From: Desmodus rotundus
Lineage: Eukaryota; Chordata; Mammalia; Chiroptera; Phyllostomidae
Length of the DNA: 64,000 bases
Assembly: GCF_022682495.2 (NCBI RefSeq)
Contig: NC_071397.1
Span: 16,998,739-17,062,738 of the forward strand
Direction: 5' to 3'
Within the stretch, counting starts at the first letter, position 1, and the number at the start of each line of letters is the position of its first letter. The notes beneath the pieces were generated by a model, which saw only the letters and a program-made list of their open reading frames with translations, searched no databases and was not told where the DNA came from. This document shows positions 44,490-55,760 of the stretch, piece by piece. The position numbers and the translations under genes were made by a program.

Positions 44490-46055
44490 TTTTTTAAGCT
44501 TTTAATGAAAAGTAGTCCTCTGCCCTATCCCCAGTTTCCACTCCCCAGTGGTACCCACATTTAAAACAGTAAAAATATTTAGTGGAGAACATAGGCCATA
44601 ATTGGAAATGCAGTTTGGGGATCTACTGTGAGTCTGGATATGCCATCCTGACTCTGCAGATGACCATGAGGGTAAAAGCCCGGTGGCTCTTCTGGAAGGA
44701 TAGAGTTCTTCCAGCAGAATGTGAGGGTTCCTATATCCCACTTCAGATGTTTTGCAAAGCTAGCCTGTGTCAGTCACACCCCACTGTTGTTCCATCAGCT
44801 CATACCTGCTTACCGCTAACTTTGCACATCTCTTTTTAGGCTTGCTGACTTTTCAATTTCTTCATTTTATACTTGTATGTTTCAATGTCCTTGTATACTA
44901 TAAATATTAGTTATTTAGACTTGCAATATCTGTTTTATACTTTGCAAAGCACTTCACTGAATCTATTATCTATTTGTTAGTTTTCATGGTGTCTCTTAAT
45001 GAACAGAAATTCCATGATTTTCATGTACTCTCATACACACACACACACACACACACCACCTCTTTTCACTTTATGCTTTGAGATTTTGTTTAAAAAGTAC
45101 TTCCCCATCCTATGTATCAAGGGTGATATCCTGTGCTTTATTCTATTGACTTCAGAGCTTTCTTTTTAGCATTTAAATCTTTAATCTATCTGGAATCCAT
45201 ATCTAGGTAGGAATCCAATTTTCTTTCTTTCTATAAAATGAGTTAGTTGTTTTCTACACCATCTCCGCATCATCTTCTAAATACTCCAACTTTTTTTGTT
45301 TGACCTATGAGGCAATTTTTCTTCCTATGAAAAGGGTGTGTCTCTAAGCTCTTTAATCTGTTTCGTGAGTTTATTTTTTGTGTTGCATCAATACTACATG
45401 TAACCAACTTACAGCTGTAGCATTCTGATAAGTCATTTTATTCACCCTTCAGCTTTATTAAGATATAATTGACATATAACTTTGTGTAAGGTTAAGGTAT
45501 ACAACATGATGATTTGATATATGGACACATTGTGAAATTATCATCACAGTAAGATTAGATAACACATCCATCACCTAATTCAGTTAACGTGTGTGTGTGT
45601 TGAGAACATTAACGATTTACTCTATTAGCAACTTTCAAGTATATGATCTAGTATTGTTTACTATAGTCATCATGCTGTACATTAGATCCTCAGAACTTAT
45701 TCATCTTATAACTGAAAAACTGTGCCATTTCGCCAACATCTCCCCATTCCCTCCATCCCCAGCAACCACCAATCTGCTCTCAGTTTCTGAGCTCAGCCTG
45801 ACAAGTCCTCATATCTAGTAGAGGGCAAAATACCTGTCTTGATTTTTAGGTTGACTTAACCAGCTGTTAAATGGCTACTCTTTTACTAATAATTTACTAA
45901 ATGCAATTGGTTCCTTAAAAAAATAATAAATCCAAGTGTAATTTCATTCAAAATTCCATTAAATGTGTAGGTTAATGGGAAAAGTGCCTCCTATATGGAA
46001 TCAGCCTTCTAGTCCAAGAGCAAAGAATGCATCTTCACTCATTGAAGTCATTCTT
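44490..46055 (-). mobile_element. Old L1 (L1M-type), antisense, left part
   Basis: 'gtagtcctctgccctatccc', 'ttaatctatctggaatccat', 'cagctttattaagatataat', 'tgacatataactttgtgtaa' and 'gctgtacattagatcctcag' are antisense text common to old mammalian L1 copies. The (CA)n run at 45037-45056 lies inside. It may be several fragments. Confidence 0.62.
45037..45056. repeat. (CA)n microsatellite
   Basis: About ten CA units, seen directly. Confidence 0.95.
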
Positions 46056-46414
46056 CTTTTTTAAAATTGTTGTTCAAGGACAGTTGTCTCCATTTTCTTC
46101 CCACTACTCACCCCTGCCCCACCCATCCCCACCTCCTACCCTCCATCCTAATCCCTTTGGCTTTGTCCATGGGTCCTTTATTCACATTCTTTGATGGCCC
46201 TTCCCCTTCCCCCCTCCCCATTACCCCCTGCCCCCTTTACTCTGGTTACTGTCAGTTTGTTCTTTATTTCAATGTCTCTGGTTCTATTTTGCTTGCCTGT
46301 TTGTTTTGGTATGCTAAGTGAAATAAGCCAGGCCATGAAAGACAAATACTATATGATCTCACCTATAAGTGGAACCTAATCAACAAAACAAATGAGAAAA
46401 ATAGAACCAGAGAC
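46056..46414 (-). mobile_element. Second bat L1 3' end with 5' inversion and 15-bp target duplication
   Basis: The flanks ATTGAAGTCATTCTT (46041-46055) and ATTGAAATCATTCTT (46415-46429) match at 14 of 15 bases. Left of about 46310 the L1 3' UTR is in minus orientation; right of it the upstream part is in plus orientation ('tatgctaagtgaaataagcc', 'aagtggaacctaatcaacaa'). The segment 'aatagaaccagagacattga' occurs in both halves in opposite orientation, so the inversion junction carries a short duplication. Confidence 0.9.
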
Positions 46415-46429
46415 ATTGAAATCATTCTT

Positions 46430-47660
46430 TCTGTCCTTTATTGGGCTTAAAAGTTCCCTTCAAAGAAAACTTCTCAGTTAGACAATGGATAGTTTTATCA
46501 CAATTCCAAATGGTATCTTATTTTTAAAATGTTTTGCTTTTGGTTATTGCTAATGTTGAGAAATGTTGTTGCTTGTTTTTCTTCTTTTTAATCTTTATCT
46601 TATATCCTGCCACCCTGCTAAACACCTTTATCCTTTTCTAATAGTTGGTCTGATTCTGTCTGTACTTAGTAGGGGGATAACCATATCCTCTACAAATAAT
46701 CCCAGCTTTATCTCTTCCCTTCCAATCCTTAAACTGCTCCTTCCCCTCTCTGTTGCTGGGACCTCTGAAGCCAAGTTTGACAGCAGTGGGGTGGAATGGC
46801 TTTGCCTCATTCCTGATCGTAAAAGAAATGCACCAAAGTTTCTCTACGCAGTACTGTTTGCTGCTGTTTTTGTTACATAACTGTTACTGCATTGCAACAT
46901 CACTTAGTTTATTGAGTTGTTTTTAAAGTTATAAATAGCTCATAAAATCTACCAAATGCCTTTTCTCAACCTATTGAAATAATCAGATGATTTTGCTCCT
47001 TTGCTCTCTTAATGTGGTAAATTATATTGATACATTTTTTAAATGTTGAGCTATCCTTATATTCCTTTGGGGGAAAAGTTTATCTGATCATGCCATATTA
47101 TTATAATTTTATGACTCTTCAGATTTTCTTAGCTAATATTTTACTCAGGATTATTATATCCATATTCATAAATGAAAATGATAGTAGAATTCCACTTGTA
47201 TTGTTCATATACGGTTTTCAAATCAAGATTACACTAGTTTCATAAAATGAACTGAGTAACATTTGTTTTTTTTCTATTTACTGAGCAATCTTTAAAGTGC
47301 GGATTACCTCTGTTTTGGTAATGTTCATAAGTAAAAGCATCTAGGCTTTTTGGTGGTTTTAGACTGCATTCCAATTTATTTAAGACTTTGTTATTTCATG
47401 ATAATATTTATCACATATATATTTAGAAGAAAAAATGTATTCGTATGAAGAATATATTCCTTGGAGACCTTTGTAATCGTCCGGTATGTTGAATTGGGGA
47501 ATTGGGCTGCTTCTTTCCTTGGCCATCTACTGAGGTGTATCTCCTTTTCATAAATTTAACACTCTTCTGTTACTATTTTTAATGAAAACACCTAAAAAGT
47601 AGTTCTTTTGAGTAGATCTTTGAAATAAGTAAATTTACCGTTGAGAGCACAGGTTCTGGT
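46430..47660 (-). mobile_element. Old L1 (L1M-type) ORF2 region, antisense, right part
   Basis: Plus-strand text is antisense L1 ORF2 around the reverse-transcriptase domain: 'catatcctctacaaataatc', 'ggctttgcctcattcctgat', 'caaatgccttttctcaacct', 'tcttaatgtggtaaattata', 'ctaatattttactcaggatt' and 'actagtttcataaaatgaac'. Many stops and indels show it is long dead. It is interrupted on its left by the younger L1. Confidence 0.75.
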
Positions 47661-48039
47661 GGTATTGATGTATTAGTAGGAGGTGGAGGGTGAGATATGC
47701 CTGCAGAGTTGGGGAATCTTTCACTCTGAGGGCGCCCTGCCTCTTCGAAGAAATTTCTTTTAGCATATCACTAACAACCAAATACAGACAATACCAAAGC
47801 CACAGCATACAGACTGACGTGTTAAGCTATTTAGTTTGTTGAACTAGGTTGTGTTTTCCCCTTGCCGTGGCTGCCAGGGTGTTCCTGGCAAAGCTTAATG
47901 CCTGACAGCAGTGACCATCATTTCCCAGCTTCCCGTTACTTCCCCGTGTACACGTTTCAGCTCATGCTCTCTGACTGTCCTTAAATACTCTAGAACCTTT
48001 GAGTTTACCTGCACTGCAAGTACCTGAATATAGTATTTG

Positions 48040-48120
48040 ATTTTGCAGCTTCATCATCTTAAAATGAAGATAAAGACACCCATCTCTTAGGCTGCTGTGA
48101 GGATTGCAAGAAACTTTGAA
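48040..48120 (+). mobile_element. MIR fragment, plus orientation
   Basis: 'cagcttcatcatcttaaaat' and 'ggctgctgtgaggattgcaa' match the MIR 3' core. Confidence 0.55.
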
Positions 48121-50729
48121 CAAAATCAGAATCTCCAAAGCCTGCGGGTGCCGGGCAGGCCACCAGGGCTCATTCACTTCCTAGATGACTCACTTCCACA
48201 CACCAGCCTCCACGGGAGCACAGATTGCTGTCTCAGCAAATTCTAACCTACCGCGTCATGGGCTTTTAGAGTCACTTATGAAGAGTCAAAACTGGCAAAG
48301 CTAAGGGTCTACTCTATGGGCTCATGGGGAAAGTAGGAGTGGCACAAATGATAAGCAGACACTCATCCCTGCTGAGAGCCATGGGGCCTCTGCTAAACAC
48401 CCAACTAATGCTCATCTCGGCTTTTGCCCCCCAGGACTTTCTTGGGGGGCAAAAAATTTAGCCTTATTTGTCCTCCTTCCCCCTCAAGCTGATGTAGAGG
48501 GAAGGCTTGCTGGCTTAATTCCACTAGTGTGGTCAGCTTGAAGCTTAGCAGCTCTGGTTTGGGGGACTCCGGGACATTTCTGTAAATTATTGAAGGGGAG
48601 GACCAGGTGGGTCCCCTGGGGGTGACACTCAGACTCAACCCCACCAGAGGAGACTGTACCCTGTTAGGATGTACAAAATTAAAACAGGGGCCTCCCAGGG
48701 AGCCAGGACATAATGTGCAGGGAACGGGGAGGGAGGAAGAGAAGCAAGAGAAGAAAATAAAGTAATGAAGAGAACTATTTGGATTTCTTAGTGTTTAGTT
48801 TTTTCACTGGAGTTTTCTTTTCTAAATGCCTGCCTCTTCACAACTCTCCAAATCAATTCCCCTTGAGATCTTTTTGAAGTCCTTCTTTTTCATCAGCCCC
48901 CGTGTAGATTACAGAAAAATGCTACATTGGTGAAGTTTGAGAACTGGAGTTTGAGGAGTTACACCTCCTATTTAGAAACTTCCCAACATGCAACGACTCG
49001 TTTGGAAGATACCCAGTTCAGGAATACAGTATTCGCTCTCAGTACTTAAAATAAGATTCCTTTCCTCTTCCCTCCATACTCTCTCCATCTTTTTTTCTTT
49101 ATTCTTCTGTACCTCCTTTCACACCCTCATGTCCAGCACACCCAATCCTGGCACACGTGTGGGTGGTGATGGATAAAGCACATTAATATGCTTCAATGCA
49201 GAGGGACTGAAAGTGCCATTTGCCAGGTGGAAAGGTTGGGAGCCAAAGCAATGTCTGTGACACACGAAGCTCGTCTTTAAGGATCCCCTTTCTCTTCCTT
49301 TCTCTGGACTCTGCTTCTCTACCAGCGTTTGAGAGTGAGTGCGTGGGGCGGGGTGTGTGGGGGGTAGCGGTGGGAGATGTACCCACCGTCACAGGCAGGG
49401 AGAGGCTTTTTGTGGTAGAGCTCATGTGTTTTATTTTGGCATGTGCCCTTTGCCACTGCGGAACATTCCAGTTTGGAAAAACCAAGAACAGTGGGTGACT
49501 CTGGCTAACAAGCTTTACTGAGTGGCCTCGGTTGGGGGCAGGGGTGAACCCAGGAAAAGCCAGTTGGTGGGCGGCTGTTTTTCTGGGGTAGCATTTCTTC
49601 ATTTCTCTGAGGTGCCCACAGTTGTTGCCCGAGGAAGAGGCTGTGAAAGGCAGGGGCATGGGAGGGTTGTCACATATGCTGAACAGCTGAGTGCGGCAGT
49701 AACAAGGACATCACTAGGAGCTTAGGCCACGGGGTAGAATTTCTCTGACAGAAGTCCTTCCTGCAAAGCCTTTAAAAAAGGAAAACTGCAAATTTCCTTA
49801 GAGGGTAGCCCTGTTCCCTGCACTTGCTCTCCAAGGGCTACCAAGCACATTTATTCCTCCACCTTCAGATACCTCCTGGGGCCCCAAGCCGCAACCCAAG
49901 CTTTTGGGGATGGTGACTGAAGAAATATTTTCAAAAGTTATTGTGATGCGGCTACTGGTATATTTCAATGAAAAGTAAAAAATAGCCATAAACCTTTAGC
50001 TCCTTTTTAAGACAAAAAACAAGTCACAAGTAACCTGCCCACATCACCTTCACTATATCCCTTTCTACATAGGGTGGGAAAGCTGGAATTGGAGGAAGTT
50101 AGGGGACTGGGTGAGATTTGGGGTACAAGGAGGCTTAGAAGGGGGTGAGTACGGCTATTCATATTTCAGAATGCTTGGTTAGAAGCCTTCCATTAGGGAT
50201 GGAGCTTCTATCGCTTTTCTCCCGAAGATCAGCAGAACCCTGTCTCCGTGACTCTCCCACCTACAACCATCTAGGCACGTTCTCTCCACCAAGTGCTTCT
50301 GGGCAAACCCAGGAGAGTCTGGCCCTGTTGTCTCTAAATTTTATTTTAGCTATTCCATCACTCATAGAACCAAAACTTTAATGAGAAGAGAACACTACCA
50401 TGTAGAAAAGTGAAGGGGGTAGCAGTGGTAGGAGTGGGGTCCCCAGCCCCACCAGCCAAGCACCCCTCGCTCACTGCCCAGGTATGGAAAACCACTAGCA
50501 CATCACAAATCCCAGCTTAAAAACCAATGATCCTGTTCAATCTCATGATTATAGGCCCAGGGAAGGGGAATATGACCAAAGTCAGACGTGTGCTGATGTA
50601 ACTCTTTTTTTGAATGAGGAATTATTATTAAACAAGACACAGGGAGACTGAAATTCACACCCAAATCTTGCGCTTCCACTGTGTTCTCCCTCACTGGTCA
50701 TCTTAGCTTAGGTGTCCATTGTAACGCAG
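48121..50729. other. Unassigned DNA
   Basis: About 2.6 kb with no recognised transposon. The longest frame is 158 codons on the minus strand (49183-49659), opposed by plus-strand frames over the same bases; no domain recognised. G-rich text lies at 49335-49380. Confidence 0.42.
48422..48454. other. Perfect 12-bp inverted repeat with 9-base loop
   Basis: TTTTGCCCCCCA (48422-48433) and TGGGGGGCAAAA (48443-48454) are exact reverse complements around the loop GGACTTTCT. The stem contains six consecutive G:C pairs. It is not part of any transposon I recognise. Confidence 0.9.
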
Positions 50730-50905
50730 TGGTTAGGGGTATCAGCACAGAAACTGGACCTCTTGAATTACCCCCTCAATGGGATAAAAAGAAGATAACA
50801 ATGATATGTACCTCATAGAACCTTATAAATATTAGATAAGATGTTCCATGCAAAGCACTTAAAATGGGTCCTGATTTTCTATACATTTTCAACAAATATT
50901 GGTTA
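50730..50905 (+). mobile_element. MIR SINE, plus orientation
   Basis: 'cgcagtggttaggggtatca' (head), 'atatgtacctcatagaacct' and 'tgcaaagcacttaaaatggg' (3' part), with the middle missing. Confidence 0.72.
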
Positions 50906-51677
50906 TTATCATTACAACATGAAGAAATATGACCTAAGGTGTTAGTTTATAATAGCTAGCTTTGTCAGGAATCACTTAATTTGATCATGTGCTAGAGCAA
51001 ACACAGTGAAAATACTTGATCCACTCTGGTGAACGTAAGAGAAAATTACTGTGCTTATACTGAGGGTTTCTGCTGTTCCTCCAACCTCCACCAGATGGCA
51101 GCAGTTGATAATAGGAAACACAGTTCAGGCAACGAATTGATTAATGCTTCCTCATCTTGAATAGTCGGTAAGAACATCCTTTTACAGCCTTCATTAAGCA
51201 CATACCTTTGTAAATCCCTGTTAAGGAGTAGAGCAATTTCCTTTCCTTTCTAGCACTTCTAAAATGCATGCTGATAAGGATTTAAATATAGAACACATTC
51301 TAATAATGTAATTACTCAGCATTTTGAGGAACTAATGCTAATAAATATTCAGAAATCATAGGCTTTACAGTAAACCAGATTTGTTACAGTGAATAAGCTA
51401 TGTCCAAGTCAACAGAAGCAGTTCTTTACAAAATAAGATTGCAGGCATCAAAAATTGGGACAACTGTAATAGCACAAACAATTTTAAGTGTGGATTCCAG
51501 TCCTGTTTCACTTTTGATTGAAGCATTGAAGAGTCTATGGGAAAGCCTTGTGTAGAACAACAGATGGTTGAATGAGTCTGATTAAACCTGAAGAACTAAT
51601 CATGCTCAGTCCTTCCAATCTAAATTATGGTGGAGAGTGAGACAGAAGGGGCCAGAAGGATTGCTTAAGGAGGAGAG
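50906..51677. other. Unassigned non-coding DNA
   Basis: AT-rich; no recognised element and no open frame of note. Confidence 0.45.
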
Positions 51678-51689
51678 TAAAGATGTCAA

Positions 51690-51961
51690 GTCTTGGTCGG
51701 ATGGCTCAGTTGGCTGGAGCGCCGTTCCATACACCAGAAGGTTGTGGATTTAATCCACATTCAGGGCACATACCTAGGTTGTAGGTTCAATTCCCAGTGG
51801 GGGGCGCATATGTGAAGGCAGCCAATCAATGTTTCTCTCACATCAAGGTTTCTCTCTTGCTCTCTCATTCTCTCTTGCTCTCTCATTCTCTCTGTCTCTG
51901 TTTCTCTTTCTCTCTCTCTCTAAAATCAATAAACATACCCTCAGGTGAAGATTTTTTTTTT
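51690..51961 (+). mobile_element. Ves-type bat SINE, plus orientation, with expanded CT-rich part
   Basis: 'tcggatggctcagttggctg' (A box), 'gtaggttcaattcccagtgg' (B box), 'gccaatcaatgtttctctca' and a long TC-rich part in which 'ttgctctctcattctctc' is tandemly repeated. It ends with 'taaaatcaataaacat' and an A/T-rich tail. Flanks 'taaagatgtcaa' (51678-51689) and 'taaagaagtaaa' (51962-51973) match at 10 of 12 positions. Confidence 0.92.
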
Positions 51962-52084
51962 TAAAGAAGTAAAAATTAGCCCCTGAGCCCTCAGGCCAGA
52001 AGTGAGGAATTCTAGTGTAATAGGTTCAAGGTCCAGCTGGAGGGACCATTCATGGGGTTCCCACTCCAGGTGATCCACTGAGAG

Positions 52085-52285
52085 TATGAGGTCAGAGTCA
52101 GATAAGTTGTGAACAAATTCTGGCTCTGCCGTTTGCTATCTGACCATCTTTGTAGAATTTATTTTACCTCCCTAAGCCTTAATCTCCTGATTTATGAAAT
52201 GGAAATAAAAACAGCTTCCTCAAAAACATGTAATTGAGGATTATATCAACTTGAATTAGTGAGTGTTCAGGAAATGTTAGCAACT
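52085..52285 (+). mobile_element. MIR SINE, plus orientation
   Basis: 'caaattctggctctgccgtt' with 'tgctatctgaccatctttgt', 'ttaatctcctgatttatgaa' and the tail 'gttcaggaaatgttagcaac' followed by 'tactactattattttt'. The next SINE inserted at this tail. Confidence 0.85.
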
Positions 52286-52300
52286 ACTACTATTATTTTT

Positions 52301-52514
52301 TTAAGTTTTTTTTAAAGATTTTATTTATTTATTTTTAGAGAGGGGAAGGGAGGAAGAAAGAGAGGGAGAGGAATATCAGGGTGTGGTTGCCTCTCACATG
52401 GCCCCCACTGGGGACCTGGCCCACAACCCAGGCATGTGCCCTGACTGGGAATCAAACCGGCAACCATTTGGTTCACAGCCCACACTCAATCCACTGAGCT
52501 ACACCAGCCAGGGC
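52301..52514 (-). mobile_element. Ves-type bat SINE, minus orientation, perfect 15-bp target duplication
   Basis: Reverse-complement Ves: T tail, 'tttatttatttttagagagg', 'gggtgtggttgcctctcaca', 'ctgggaatcaaaccggcaac' (B box) and 'aatccactgagctacaccag' (A box). The identical 15-mers ACTACTATTATTTTT at 52286-52300 and 52515-52529 flank it. It is the best-preserved SINE here, with both Pol III box relics intact in sequence. Confidence 0.96.
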
Positions 52515-52534
52515 ACTACTATTATTTTTATCAT

Positions 52535-52775
52535 TTCACAAATACTATATGCCAGGCTCTGAGGATACAATGAAGAGCAAAGTAGAGAAATCTCTTCACA
52601 GGTCAGATACAGAGAAGCAAATAAGCACATACTAAGTAATAAGAGTTATAAAAGGGAGAGAGTAGGGTGCTGTGGAACCCTTAGCACCTAACCCAGTCTG
52701 AGAAGGGAAGGCTTCCCTTGGAGAATGAAATCTAAGCCAGAAACTAAAGGACGGTAGCACTATCCAGGTGGAGTA
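52535..52775 (-). mobile_element. L2 LINE 3' end, minus orientation
   Basis: 'caaatactatatgccaggct', 'ctgaggatacaatgaagagc', 'gggaaggcttcccttggaga' and 'gaaatctaagccagaaacta' are reverse-complement L2. Confidence 0.75.
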
Positions 52776-52839
52776 TGTGCTGCGGAGGGAACAGCACCGA
52801 CTAGGCCCTGAATTTCAGAGACTGCATTTAGCTTGTGAT

Positions 52840-53085
52840 TAATAATAATAATAGCTACCACTTTCTGAGAGTTTAGTGTGTGCCAAGAACACTTATAAAG
52901 TACATTTGTAAAGTACATGTGTAAATGTATTTATTCTTCATAATAATCCACACAAAGTACTATTGCAATCCTCCTTTTACAGATGAGAAGACTGAGGCAT
53001 AAAGAGATTAGGTCACGTGCTCACGGTCATGTAGCCAATAAGTGGCGATCCAGGACTTGGATCCTGAAACTTGACTTTCAAGGAA
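52840..53085 (-). mobile_element. MIR SINE, minus orientation, near full length
   Basis: 'taataataatagctaccact', 'gagtttagtgtgtgccaaga', 'ttacagatgagaagactgag' and 'gctcacggtcatgtagccaa' run in reverse MIR order. A short internal tandem of 'taaagtacat' lies at 52895-52920. Confidence 0.85.
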
Positions 53086-53364
53086 TTACTACGTTCTACT
53101 GTCTGAAAACAACAAACTATAATAGAGTTTTCTCTAAAGTAAATTTGGAGAGATCTGTAAAAACTCACACAAACTGAAAAACAGATCTCCAATCCCATCA
53201 AACAACACTCAAGAATCAATACTAACTCCTGGAGTCCTCAGGTCTGAGAATGAACGGGGGATTTTCTAGAACCCCCAGGACATCTACACACCAGACTAGC
53301 CCCAAAGGGAATGGCAAGAGTCATCTGTCACCACACAGGCCTCTCTCGGGAGCTCTCTACAGCT

Positions 53365-53500
53365 ATGCCATCCGATACACCAGTAGTAGCCACTAGCTAA
53401 GTGTGAGCCCTGAAATGTGGCTAATGAGACTGAGGAACTGAATTTTAAATTTAATTTTAATTAGAATTTATATTTTAAAACTGATGCAGTGTAAAACGTT
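53365..53500 (+). mobile_element. hAT-type MER-family fragment
   Basis: 'gtagtagccactagctaagt', 'gaaatgtggctaatgagact' and 'gaggaactgaattttaaatt' match a common mammalian MER-type MITE. Ends are eroded. Confidence 0.65.
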
Positions 53501-54351
53501 CTCTGATAAACACAAATCGTTTAGAAGAACTACGTTTCCTGTTACCCCATTGTATCCCATAAGACATTGTCTTTAGTGTGTATGATGCACATGTCATTTT
53601 CAATGTCTCATCAATGATTGTTTTACATTACTGCATGTTAAAATGATAATGCTTTAGATATATATATTGGGTTAAATAAGCATATTATTAAAATTCACTT
53701 CACCTGGTTTTTTTACTTTTTTAAGAAAATGTAAAATTACATAGGTGGTTCATACACTCGCTCCATTTCACAGTGCTGATCTAAAGGGACCCTGGAGGTC
53801 ACCTTCAGAGGCTCATCAGGAAAGAGTCTGAGATGAAGGGCTTGGTCCCTCACACTCGTTTCTTGGTGCTTTGCCTTTGTGCTTTGAATGTGTAAGTTCC
53901 TTGAGCTTGGACTAAAAGAAGGCACACAAATTTCTTAACTGATTAAACCCTGACGTTGCAATGACGAAGGGCTGACTGGGCACTCAGATAGCAGGAAGCT
54001 CACAAATTAGCCTTTGCCTTAACCAAATTCTCTAATCTCACACCTGCTTCCTCACTCTGGGTGCGCCACCTGCTTCCTAAGATCAGCTGACAAAGTAAAG
54101 TGTCATAAGTAAACCGTTATCAGGATCCATTGTGGCAGTCCATGCTCACAGGTGCAGCAAGGTAACATCAAGAATAAGCACTTGGCAATGATACACCGGT
54201 GGACAGAGTATGGGAAGACCAGCACAGTGCCTCCACTTACGGGGAGGACAAGGCCTGCAGCCCATCCACTTGGCCGCTCACCTGCCCTCTCCCTCCCTCC
54301 CTGCCAGTTGTATGACCACACGCAGATATCTACTGGCCCCAGTCAAACACC
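53501..54351. other. Unassigned non-coding DNA
   Basis: AT-rich to 53740, then average composition. No recognised element or exon. Confidence 0.42.
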
Positions 54352-54359
54352 CACTAGAG

Positions 54360-54549
54360 CAGGGGTTCACACTCATTTTCACCAGGGGCCACATCAGCCT
54401 CACAGTTGCCTCCAAAGGGCCGAATGTAACTTAGGACTGTGTAAATGTGACTACTCTTCAACAGTAAAGCGAGAGCTGGGCACTGCTGCGGGGCAGAAAC
54501 AAGGTGGACGGCCGGATTCGGCCCGCAGGCCTTGTGTTTGCCACCTGTG
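54360..54549 (+). mobile_element. Non-autonomous hAT-type DNA transposon
   Basis: It begins CAGGGGTTCACACTCATTTT, contains 'ggggccacatcagcctcaca', 'ccaaagggccgaatgtaact' and 'ggattcggcccgcaggcctt', and ends 'tttgccacctgtg'. The flanking octamers CACTAGAG (54352-54359) and CGCTAAAG (54550-54557) agree at 6 of 8 bases with two transitions, fitting a decayed hAT target duplication. The 143-codon frame across it is incidental. Confidence 0.85.
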
Positions 54550-54589
54550 CGCTAAAGAGATGATACTAATATATTTAGTGTGAATATAC

Positions 54590-54810
54590 TGTCCACAGGC
54601 ACATGATAGATGCTGGGAATAAGACGTTGGTGAGACTAAAAAAAAATGCCTGCCCTCAGGGAGCTTAAGTTCCAGCAGAAGAGACGATTAAGAAAGCACT
54701 GCACATATAATTATTTAATTTACTGCAAAGTATGAAGGAGAAACACGGGATACGAAAAAGGCTTAGGCTAGGACCACCTGCCTTGTGAAGGTGGCATTTC
54801 TGACCTGTGT
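54590..54810 (-). mobile_element. L2 LINE 3' end, minus orientation
   Basis: 'tagatgctgggaataagacg', 'gccctcagggagcttaagtt', 'gtgaaggtggcatttctgac' are reverse-complement L2. Confidence 0.72.
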
Positions 54811-54814
54811 GGCA

Positions 54815-54985
54815 AGGCAATGTGGCGCAGTGGTGAAAAATCAGACTGTGAGCAGACTGTAGTTAGTGTGATTCTGAGCATGTTGTTTAGTCACCCTATT
54901 CTTTATTTTTATCACCCGAAAAATAGGGGTGATAATAGCAGTACCTGCTCCTGAGAGTGGTTGGAAGGGGTTAGTGGGCCAATAC
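54815..54985 (+). mobile_element. MIR SINE, plus orientation
   Basis: 'caatgtggcgcagtggtgaa' (head), 'aaataggggtgataatagca' and 'gtacctgctcctgagagtgg' (core). Confidence 0.75.
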
Positions 54986-55399
54986 AGAACACTAGTGGGT
55001 CAATTAGAACCCCCTTGAAAAATCTGAACACTATTTTCCAATGCTTTGCCAGCATCATTGGAGATTCCAATGGACTGCGGATAGCTCTCTGGAAAAACCA
55101 TCTGTACTCAAGCCCTTTCTAGAGACTTTTTTTATACACAACTAATAAAGGAAGATTCTATTTGGGGCCTGAGCTGGTCTCCCACGTACAAGTTACAAAT
55201 GCTAGCCTTTCCCTGGACAGTCCCAAGTGTCAGCAAAGAAACAATTCCTTCCATATATATTTCCAGGCCCAGAAAAGTAGCTGATGATTCACTGAAGAGG
55301 AAAAACTAACACTTTTAGGATCCTAAGAAAATAGTTCAAAGTAGATAAACGAAGACTCATGTGCAGAGATGGAGTTCATAGTATTTCATAGCGGAATAC

Positions 55400-55760
55400 T
55401 AGAACTAGACTAATTACACAATAACATGGAAACGTTAACCAAATTATGGTATAACCCCCCAAAAAGAAATTTTATGTAACCATTAAAAAGATTTACAAAG
55501 ATTTTTAATCATAGGGGAAATACGTATCATACAATTTTCAATTTTAAAAATGTCATATAAAATTGTATATACAGGCTAATTTAAGCCACATATGACAACA
55601 CACATAGAATAAGGGAAATACACCAAAATACTAAGACTATATAATTATGGTAATGCTTTTATGAGGTGATGGGGGTGACAGGTGAATTTTTTTTATCATA
55701 TGAATATTTTTCTACAGGTTCCAGTTTTTCAAAATGTGCAGAGAAGTGTTATTTACCTTA
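55400..55760 (+). mobile_element. Old L1 3' end (L1M/L1ME-type), plus orientation
   Basis: 'aattatggtataacccccca', 'tatgtaaccattaaaaagat', 'catataaaattgtatataca', 'gggaaatacaccaaaatact' and 'ggtaatgcttttatgaggtg' follow old L1 3' UTR order. Confidence 0.75.

Noticed and set aside
49183..49659. 158-codon minus-strand frame
   Set aside because: No domain or splice signals that convince me, and two plus-strand frames are open over the same bases.
52301..52514. tRNA gene
   Set aside because: A and B box relics belong to the Ves SINE, as shown by the A-rich tail and the 15-bp target duplication.
54152..54583. 143-codon plus-strand frame
   Set aside because: It reads through a hAT-type MITE (54360-54549) and ends in it; not a conserved exon.
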